Below, one piece after another: positions 6,906-14,600 of a DNA stretch of 64,000 nucleotides. The stretch lies in the NCBI GenBank assembly GCA_025449845.1, contig JANWIP010000017.1, positions 62,001 to 126,000 on the forward strand, in the 5' to 3' direction. This DNA comes from Solirubrobacteraceae bacterium (GTDB lineage Bacteria; Actinomycetota; Thermoleophilia; Solirubrobacterales; Solirubrobacteraceae). The position numbers were made by a program, and so were the translations under genes. The notes beneath the pieces were generated by a model. The model was not told where the DNA came from and searched no databases. It was given only the letters and a program-made list of their open reading frames with translations. Within the stretch, counting starts at the first letter, position 1. Each line of letters begins with the position of its first letter.

Positions 6906-9421
6906 GCGCGCCTGCTCCCGTGTCTGGGTCGACGCTTGTGGGTGGCGTGCCTGTGCGGTGGCAGTGGGTACTTCGGCCTGGGCAGGTTGTAGATCGGTGG
7001 TCGGTGCGGGAAGTTCACGCGCAGGACCAGTCGCAGCGGTCGGTGCCCGGGCGCGGTAAAGGTCAGGGTGATCGTGGTGTAGAGGCCGCCCTTGCGCGCC
7101 AGCAGCGAGTTGTAGCGGGCGGCGGGGACCAGGTGCAGCTCGAGTACCGATGGTCCGCCGGCGTTTGCGCCGGCGCGTGCGATCTGCGAGACGGCGCTCG
7201 GCCTGTGACTCTTGCGCCTGCGTGAGGGCAAGAGGCTGTGCTTGCCCTTGCGTCGTGCACTGCGCGCGCGTGTCCCCCTCTTGCCCGCCCGCGCCCCGAG
7301 CCCGCCCACGGCGCTGACGGCGCTGGCGCTGAGGCGGCCGGCGCCGGGGACCGTTGCGTACAGCACGAGCGTGCCGTCAGGGGAAGGCGTGGCGGTGGCG
7401 CTGAGGCTCCACGGGATCGCGGCGCTCGGACCCGCGGGCAATGGGCTGATGCTCTGCTGTCCCGGAGCGGCCGGCGAGTGGACCTCTTCGGTGAGGTATA
7501 TGTCGCTGCCCTGGTTGACCACGCCGTAGACGAGGTTGGTGGCGCCCGAGGCCAGTGCAATCGTGTGGCCGTCGCCGTTGAGCGAGGCGGCGAAGACGTC
7601 CTGGTTGGCCGGCTGGCCGTCGTAGCCGAATGTCACGAGGGCGAGCGTGCCGCCCAGCAGGTTGGCCTCGTACATCTGAGTGACGCCAGCCTGGCTGAGA
7701 GTGGGGGTGATCAACGCCGGCGGCGCCAGCGGGAAAGCGATGCGCTCGGTTGTGAAGAGCACGCGCGTGCCGTCGCCGGAGAGCGCGATGCTGGTGACCG
7801 GCGAGGCCAGTTCGCGGTCGGTGAAATCCAGCGAGGCCCAATCGGTCAGCCGCGTGATCGCCTGTGCGCGACCAAGGCCGGGAGCCATATTGACGACGAA
7901 GGCGTTGGCCGGCGGTGGCACGGTCGCGTCGAACAGCCCGAAGTTTGGGTCTTCGCCGAAGTTGGGCTGCGTGGCCAGCAGCGCGACTGTCGCGCCGTTG
8001 GCGCTCAGCTGAGGCGTGACACTCGCCAGTGGATCGCGCAGGCCGGCGCCTGCGCCGAAGCCGGTGGGGCTCTTCGCCTGCGAGGTGTAGCTGCCGTACA
8101 CCGGAGCGGTCCCGGTGTATTCGTTTCCGGAGATGCCCTGGGTGTTCCATTCGAGGTCGAGTCCCCCGCTGCACGCAGGTGGGCATCCGGGCGCGGACGG
8201 GTCATCGCCAGCGAGCACCCTGCGCGTGGGGGCCGCGGGCCCGTCGGCGATTCGTCGCCAAAGCGGTTCGGCGTAGCTGTCTGGGTAGTTGAGGAAGCTG
8301 GGTAGAGGCTTGGCGACGGGGGACTGGGCGGCGATATCGATGCCCATCCACGCCACGGTGCTGCCGTCGGCGCTGATCGCGGCGGTGCTGGCGCTGATGG
8401 CGAAGCGTGCCTGGCCGCCGCCGAGCAGGCTGACGACGCCGCTGGTGGTGGGCCCGGCGAGCGCGGCTCCGTGGGGTACGGGTTGTGGCTGGGGAACGGG
8501 TTGTGGCTGGGGAACGGGTTGTGGCTGGGGGACAGGTTGTAGCGTTGCGCCCTGAGATTCGAATGTCGAGCTCACCAGCGTCGTGGTTTGGGTGTCGAGA
8601 TCGCGCACGGCCACCTGGTAGGGCGGCGTGGGGCAGACCAGCACTTCCGCTTCGCTTTCCAGTTCGCAGGCGCCCGTGAGGTCGGAGGGGCTGAGGACGG
8701 TGAACGCCACCTTGCGCCCGTCGGCGCTGAGCGCGAGGTGGGCGGCGGCCGCCGAGCCGCACGCCTGGCTCCCGGGAACAGGGCTGTAGGTGAGGCCGTC
8801 GGGCGAACCGTCACGCGCGGAGACAAGTGTGAACGCCTGGGATGCTTCGGGTTGCCATGCTGGGGGTTTCGCGGGGGGTGGTTCTGCGGGCGTATGTTCG
8901 GGTGTGCGCTGCATATCGCGCAGATAGACCGAGCTGCAGACATCGGTCCCGTTGGGCAGGCCGGTGGCTGGGTTCTCGTCGGTGGTGAAGCTCACGTACT
9001 GCCCATTGGCGCTGATCGAAGGTGCACCCGAGTCGGTGCCCGCCGCCACAAGTTCGAGGGCGCCGGTGGCGACATCCTTGCGATAGACCCCCGGCCTGGA
9101 AGCGACCGAGCCGGTAAAGGCCACGTAGTGGCCGTCCGCGGAGATCGCAGGGTCATAGGCGTAGTCCGCCTCCAGCCCTGCGGTGGGGCTTGCCGAGACG
9201 AGCCCAAAGGGGGTGAACGTTGCGTGCGCCGGAGTGCAGCAGACAAGCGCGGATGTGAGCGCCAGCACGGGGATGAGTCCCAACGCGGGGATGAGTCGAG
9301 TCATGGTCATTGCGGGAGGGAGTCGAGATCTGGTCATTGCGGGGATAAGTCGACATCTGGTCATCGCGGGGATAAGTCGAGTCATGGAAAGTCCAGAGGC
9401 GAAGAGCGGCCGACGTCTCAT
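6902..9421 (-). CDS. secreted TolB/PD40-type beta-propeller protein
   Basis: Up to 839 residues. At least five PD40-like blades are visible: ISADGHYVAFTG, ISANGQYVSFTT, LSADGRKVAFTV, ISADGSTVAWMG and LSGDGTRVLFTT. This points to a TolB-like propeller of the kind used for protein or glycan contacts. The start is ambiguous because a nonapeptide MTRxRLIPA repeat fills the first 40 residues; the last copy (MTRLIPALGLIPVLALTSAL then CCTPAHA) alone looks like a normal signal peptide, so translation could begin at any repeated ATG. A PQPVPQPQ repeat occurs near residue 290 and the C-terminus is basic and Pro/His-rich. Both ends overlap neighbours by 4 nt, showing translational coupling in a three-gene operon. 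Confidence 0.78.
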   Translation of the reverse strand: MRRRPLFASGLSMTRLIPAMTRCRLIPAMTRSRLPPAMTMTRLIPALGLIPVLALTSALVCCTPAHATFTPFGLVSASPTAGLEADYAYDPAISADGHYVAFTGSVASRPGVYRKDVATGALELVAAGTDSGAPSISANGQYVSFTTDENPATGLPNGTDVCSSVYLRDMQRTPEHTPAEPPPAKPPAWQPEASQAFTLVSARDGSPDGLTYSPVPGSQACGSAAAAHLALSADGRKVAFTVLSPSDLTGACELESEAEVLVCPTPPYQVAVRDLDTQTTTLVSSTFESQGATLQPVPQPQPVPQPQPVPQPQPVPHGAALAGPTTSGVVSLLGGGQARFAISASTAAISADGSTVAWMGIDIAAQSPVAKPLPSFLNYPDSYAEPLWRRIADGPAAPTRRVLAGDDPSAPGCPPACSGGLDLEWNTQGISGNEYTGTAPVYGSYTSQAKSPTGFGAGAGLRDPLASVTPQLSANGATVALLATQPNFGEDPNFGLFDATVPPPANAFVVNMAPGLGRAQAITRLTDWASLDFTDRELASPVTSIALSGDGTRVLFTTERIAFPLAPPALITPTLSQAGVTQMYEANLLGGTLALVTFGYDGQPANQDVFAASLNGDGHTIALASGATNLVYGVVNQGSDIYLTEEVHSPAAPGQQSISPLPAGPSAAIPWSLSATATPSPDGTLVLYATVPGAGRLSASAVSAVGGLGARAGKRGTRARSARRKGKHSLLPSRRRKSHRPSAVSQIARAGANAGGPSVLELHLVPAARYNSLLARKGGLYTTITLTFTAPGHRPLRLVLRVNFPHRPPIYNLPRPKYPLPPHRHATHKRRPRHGSRRA
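9285..9387 (-). repeat. 27-bp tandem repeats multiplying the start / signal-peptide region
   Basis: Units at 9285-9311, 9312-9338, 9339-9365 and a partial at 9366-9387 encode MTRxRLIPA nonapeptides. Most copies carry an in-frame ATG, so the gene has several equivalent candidate start codons. Confidence 0.88.
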
Positions 9422-11409
9422 CGGACCTGCACCCTCAGGTGGACATTGAGGGTATTGCCGACGCGGTCGCGGCTGTGCACGACGACGGTGTAGGTCCCCG
9501 CGGCGGCGTAGGCATGACGCACCTTCAGGCGATGCCGCGCATCGCTGCCGTCGCCGAAGGCGATAGTGGTGTACTTGGCCAGCGCGCCTGAGGCATGATC
9601 GAAGATCCGCAGCGCGACGCCCCGGCCAGCTAGGCGCCTGAGCGTGACTTCGGGCGGGTTGGCGTCGACCTTCAGGCTCGCCTGCGGGGTCATCGTCTGC
9701 TGTCCTTGGCTGTCGGTTGCCAGCACCTGCACCTGGTGCAGGCCGTCACCGAGTGCGCGTGCATCGAGGCGCAGGGAGAGGCCGCTGAGTCGGCGAGATC
9801 TGACGTGGCCGTCGACGAGCAACTCATAGCTGGTGCTGCCAGAGGCCTCGGTTGGGGCTTCCCAGCTGACGGTGGCCCTGCCTGCGCGCACCCAGCCGAC
9901 GGGTGTGGTGGCCTCGAACTGGCCAGGTGGGGCCTTGGCGAAGGCGCCCATCACCTGCTGCTGTTCGGCGGGCCCCTGCACGAATGCGATCAGCGCGTCG
10001 CCGTTGCCCGAGCCGCCCAGCGCGGGGGGACCGACCGGCCCGCTGATGGGGGCGGCAAGCAGCGCTGACTGCCAGGCCCCACCGGAGAAGTCCTCGCGCG
10101 CCGCTATCGCGGGCAGGCCCGAGCTGTCGGCTGAGGGCCACCCGCTGATGCCCCCCCCGATCGGATTGATGCTCGTAAGTGCCCGTGTCGTCGTCGTTGC
10201 CGCCGGCTCCTGGGGGCTGCCAACGCCGCCGAAGGAAAACGGCGAGCTGAACGCTTCGAAGTCGTTGCCGCTGACAAGCTGGGCCGAGCCGCTTGAGTCG
10301 TAGGCAGCACGGAAGTCACCTTTGCTGTCGACCGCCACGCTTGGGGGACCCAGCAACGAGCCGCCTGCGAGCACCTTCGCGCCCTGGAGCTTGGCCCCCT
10401 TGGGGTCAACTTCGCTGGGAAGCGTGTTGAGCAGAATCCGTGGAGTGCCGTAGGGAGAGCCCGCTCCGCCGGCCAGGCGATAGGCGATCTTGGCCTCGCC
10501 GAAGGTGCCCACGGCGATCGCTGGGGCGTCGGCTTCGGACCCGATCGGCTGCCCTTCGGCGCTGGTGGCGCTGACGTCAAGCACGGCCGTGCCGACGCGA
10601 TTGCCGAACAGGCGCCGCGCGAGGATGCGAGCAACCCCGGAGGCGTCGGGCTCCTGCCAGCTCACGACGGCATTGCCGGCCAGGCTGACACCGATCACGG
10701 GCGCGTTTTCAGCGGTCGGATGGCGCATGGTCAGTTGCGGGTGATCGTTGATATTGCCCAGTGATGTCCAGGCGAGCCCCTGGCCGTTGTAGTGGGCGAC
10801 GCGCACGTTGATCAGCTCGTCTCCCGGACGCGAGGGAACGATCGTGGGGTTGTTGAGAAGGTTGTCGACGACGACGCGATAGGCGACGTATGCCTGTCCG
10901 TTGGGGGCCATCGCCAGCGAGGGGTAGGCGGCGCTGCCGTCGCCGATGTCCTTAGGGTCGACCTGCACCGCCGAGCCGAACTGGCTCGCACCGGGGTCGA
11001 TCTCGGCGGACATCAGTTGGTAGTGGGTCACCTGGGAGATGACGGCCCAGGGCTCCGCCCACACCACCAGCACACGTCCGCCGTTACCGGCCGCGATCGC
11101 CGGGAGGCTGGCGCCGAAGGGCTGGCCGTGGTCGACCTGCACAGGAGGCTGCCAGGCACCGTTCTGAAGACGCGCGACGAACAGGTGCGCGTGGCCTTCC
11201 ACCAGCTTGCGATAAAGGATCGCTCCGCTGCCGTCGGGCGCCATCGCGGCGCCGTCGACATCGAGAATCGTGGGGCTCGGACCGTCGATCACATTTGCTG
11301 GCGCCAGCTGCGCGCGGGCGTCTAGGACGCCGATGAGCCCGGCGAAGATGAGCGCACTCGCGAGCGAGAGCGCGAGCACGAGCAGCGCGCGGACATGCAA
11401 AGAGGGCAC
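9418..11409 (-). CDS. secreted propeller-like protein with C-terminal Ig/PKD-type domains
   Basis: 663 residues from a GTG at 11409; no in-frame ATG is better placed. A signal peptide (VRALLVLALSLASALIFAGL) leads into a long repeat region with PAIAAGNGGRVLVVWAE and PSLAMAPNGQAYVAYR, typical of propeller or sialidase-like blades without a recognisable catalytic set. The last 190 residues hold a fibronectin/Ig-like domain (ATVSWEAPTEASGSTSYELL) and a PKD-like domain (IAFGDGSDA, then HAYAAAGTYTV). It is the first gene of the minus-strand operon. An inverted repeat GGGCAC-N6-GTGCCC at 11404-11421 covers the start codon and could mask or pause initiation. Function beyond a cell-surface adhesive or scaffolding role cannot be stated. 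Confidence 0.76.
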   Translation of the reverse strand: MPSLHVRALLVLALSLASALIFAGLIGVLDARAQLAPANVIDGPSPTILDVDGAAMAPDGSGAILYRKLVEGHAHLFVARLQNGAWQPPVQVDHGQPFGASLPAIAAGNGGRVLVVWAEPWAVISQVTHYQLMSAEIDPGASQFGSAVQVDPKDIGDGSAAYPSLAMAPNGQAYVAYRVVVDNLLNNPTIVPSRPGDELINVRVAHYNGQGLAWTSLGNINDHPQLTMRHPTAENAPVIGVSLAGNAVVSWQEPDASGVARILARRLFGNRVGTAVLDVSATSAEGQPIGSEADAPAIAVGTFGEAKIAYRLAGGAGSPYGTPRILLNTLPSEVDPKGAKLQGAKVLAGGSLLGPPSVAVDSKGDFRAAYDSSGSAQLVSGNDFEAFSSPFSFGGVGSPQEPAATTTTRALTSINPIGGGISGWPSADSSGLPAIAAREDFSGGAWQSALLAAPISGPVGPPALGGSGNGDALIAFVQGPAEQQQVMGAFAKAPPGQFEATTPVGWVRAGRATVSWEAPTEASGSTSYELLVDGHVRSRRLSGLSLRLDARALGDGLHQVQVLATDSQGQQTMTPQASLKVDANPPEVTLRRLAGRGVALRIFDHASGALAKYTTIAFGDGSDARHRLKVRHAYAAAGTYTVVVHSRDRVGNTLNVHLRVQVR

Positions 11410-11453
11410 ACGGATGTGCCCATGCTAGGCGGGGGGCGCCGCAGCGAGCAATT

Positions 11454-11536
11454 GGTTCACCACAGTTTCACAGGGCGCAGCCAGCAAGCCGCCCAGGTGA
11501 GCGGCACGAAGGACGTGGGTCACCATTTCTTCACCT
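11454..11536 (+). promoter_or_regulatory. two PHO-box-like direct-repeat pairs in the divergent intergenic region
   Basis: TTCACC at 11456 and TTCACA at 11467 are exactly 11 bp apart; GTCACC at 11519 and TTCACC at 11530 are again 11 bp apart. Actinobacterial PhoP boxes are built of 11-nt direct repeats with a GTTCACC core. A GACATT hexamer at 11556 could be the -10 element for the plus-strand gene. The regulator is inferred. Confidence 0.5.
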
Positions 11537-11632
11537 TTGTCGTGACCTTGGCCACGACATTACATGCGCTCACGGCCCCCGCGGCCGTGTTCTCTCTATG
11601 CCTATCCATCCGCGCATCGCCGGGGCGTCCAA

Positions 11633-14600
11633 GTGAGCCGCGTCCTGAGAACTCTGCTGATCCTCCTCGTGCTGCTCGTTTTCGGTGCGAGCGCGTCTGC
11701 GCTTGCGTTCAGATCTGGCGGGGCGCCACGGCTTGCGTCTAGGTCTGCGCTTGCGTCTAGATCTGGCGGGGCGCCACGGCTTGCGTCTAGGTCTGCGCTT
11801 GCGTCTAGATCTAGCGGGGCGTCCGCGCTTGCGTTCAGATCTGGTGGGCCATCCGCGCTTGCGTCGGCGTTTTCTTCTGAAACGAGCACTTCGGTCACGA
11901 CTACCACCTCCGCTTCAACCTCGTCAGGTCTCTATCCGATTCCGGCCCCAGCGAGCCCCACGGTCGAAACCTCAACCTCAACCTCAACTTTAGCTCCACC
12001 GAGTTCCGCTCCATCGGGGCCCGGAGAATTGGCGCCCTCGGTGGGGACCCCTGCCGTGGTGGGTCAAGACGCGCAACCGACCACGGCAGTCACCGCGCGC
12101 CGGAGCGGACGGCGCAGGCACAAGCGCCATCATGCGAAACGGCGGGGGGCCGCGGACAGCGGTGGCACGCCAGCCGGCCCCAGCGCGCCGAGCGCGGCTG
12201 AAGTCCCGGGTCCTTCGCCGATCGGAGCGACCGTTGGCCTGCCACCGGAACCGCTGGCTGCGGCGGGTATTGGTGGACAGGGCAATCCGCTCGGAGGCTC
12301 CCCGTTCCCTCCTGGACAGCTGCCGAGCTTCTACATCGAAACCTATCGCGTGCCTCCTCGCCTGCTGCCGATCTACCAGTCCGCGGCAGCCCGCTATGGC
12401 GTGCCGTGGGAGGTGCTCGCGGGGATCAACGAAGTTGAGACCAACTACGGGCAGGATCTGTCGGTCTCAAGCGCCGGCGCCGAGGGCTGGATGCAGTTTC
12501 TGCCGCAGACCTGGGCGGAGTACGGCGTTGACGCCGACGGCAAGGGCGTGCGTGACCCCTACGACCCGGCCGACGCGATCTTCGCCGCCGCGCGTTACCT
12601 GCGCGCCGCCGGCGCCGGACAGAGCCTGACGGGCGCGATCTTCGCCTACAACCACTCCGGCCTGTACGTCGAATCGGTGATGTTGCGCGCACGACTGCTG
12701 GCCGGCATCCCACCGGCGCTGCTGAAGGCGTTGACGGCGCTCGGCGAGGGGCAGGGGCGGGCAGGGGCCATTCCTGCCGGCGCGGCTGGTGGCGGTTTGG
12801 CTGGCCGCGGCTCGGCCGGTGGTGGCTCGGCTGGTGGTGGTTCGGCCGGTGGTGGCTCGGCTGGCACGGGCGCCGATTTTGCTCCCTCGCCAAGCGCCGC
12901 CGCGAGGGGCGCGGCCGCCGCAAGTGGGCTCTCCACCGCGCAGTGGCACGAGTTGATGCGGAGAGTCGCGCAGTTGCCCCAGCCGCGCGTGCCGCTGACG
13001 CCCACGAGCGCCTCGCTGCCCGACAGACCGGGCGGGGTCGATCTGCCACCGCCGGCGCAGGCCGGGGCACCGGCGCTCGGTCTCGCGCCGCAGGCCGCTA
13101 CCGGCGATGTCGGGTCCCTTGCCTCGGGGGCCGGGTCGATTGCTCTAAACTCCAGCATCGCGACCCCCTCCGCCAGCCAGGCGTCGGGAGGTCTGAGCTT
13201 TCAGCCGGAACTGGGGCTGCCGGCGGAAGCGGTGAACATGGTCGGTGCGGCGCCGAGGGAAGAAGCGGGCAAGCCGGGCGTCGTCTGGGCGACGGGAGAG
13301 ATCGGGGCGGTTCCCGCGAGTGCCGGCGCTCAGGAGATCGTCAAGACCCAGGTGCTGCTGCACCATGCCGCGGGAGGTCCCGGCTGGCAGATCGTGCCCG
13401 TGCAGGACGAAAGCGGCGGCAAGCTTCCCTGGAGCGGCACGCCCAGCGTCACGGCCAGCGGTGGCATCGTGCTGAACAGCGTCATCGAAAGCGAACCGCA
13501 CAAGCCGCTGGACACGATCGTGACGCGCCTGCATGACGATGTTTTCGCGCAGGCGAGCGCCCCCGCGAGTGGGCCAGGGAAGCCGCTGGAAACGGGAGAA
13601 ACCCTCTACCCCACGGGATCTCAGGCCGCGCCGATCTTTACCGCGATCGACGATGCGGGTCGCACCGGCGCGCTGGTGGTGCCCGCTGGGGCCCCTTCGG
13701 TCACAGGTGTGGTGCACTACGACGGCACGCAGTGGACACGCGAGCAGATCTGCACGCAGTACGTTGCCCAGAACTGCAGCGACGGCGCGAAAGGCCTGCA
13801 GGTCCTCGCGATCGCCGCCGACTCGGCGCAGAACGCCTGGCTGTTGGCCAGCACCGGCGCCGAACCGCTGATGTTGTTTAAGCGCACCGCCGCGAGCACC
13901 GGCCCACCCGTATGGGTACAGAGTCAGCCCGCGAGTTGGGAGCCTAGCCCCGACAAGGTCTTTGCGCGCGCCGGTGGCCAGATGCTGACGGTCACCAGCC
14001 AGGGGGTGTGGGTGGACGCCTCGCTCACCTCTCCGGCGGCGCCCAATACGACCGCCGACCTCTCGCTGCTTGTGGACGCTGCCTCGCCGAACACGATCCT
14101 GGGCAGCTGGTGCTTCCCGCAGGCTGCCTGCGGTCAGGGCTCCCTCGGCGCCCCTTTGCCGAGCAGCTACAAGAGCTTCGCCTGGCCCGGATCGGGCTCG
14201 GCCGATCTGGGGACGCGGATCGTCGCGGGCCTCGGCAGGGGCGCGCTGCTGCGCTTCCAGCACGCCGGTGACTTCCAGTACATCGTGGGCGGCGGCGGCA
14301 ACTCCTCGGGTGACGCGGCATTCGCCACGCCCGAAGAAGGCTGGATCTCCGCCGCGGCGGCCGCGGGCGCCACCCCGAGCGCGCAGGTGGTTCACGTCAC
14401 CGCCAACCCCTCGTCCGCGGCGCTCCAGCCCTGGCCGCTGCCCTTCCGTCGCCCGCTGAGCGCGGTTGCCTCCCAGCCTGGTAGGACGCCTGGCGACCCC
14501 GGCGCGCAGGTGCTGGCGGTTGGCGACCGCGGGCAGGTCGCGCGCTACCTGCCCGGCGAGGGCTGGACGCCCGAATTCCTCCTCAGCGCCGCAGGCGCAC

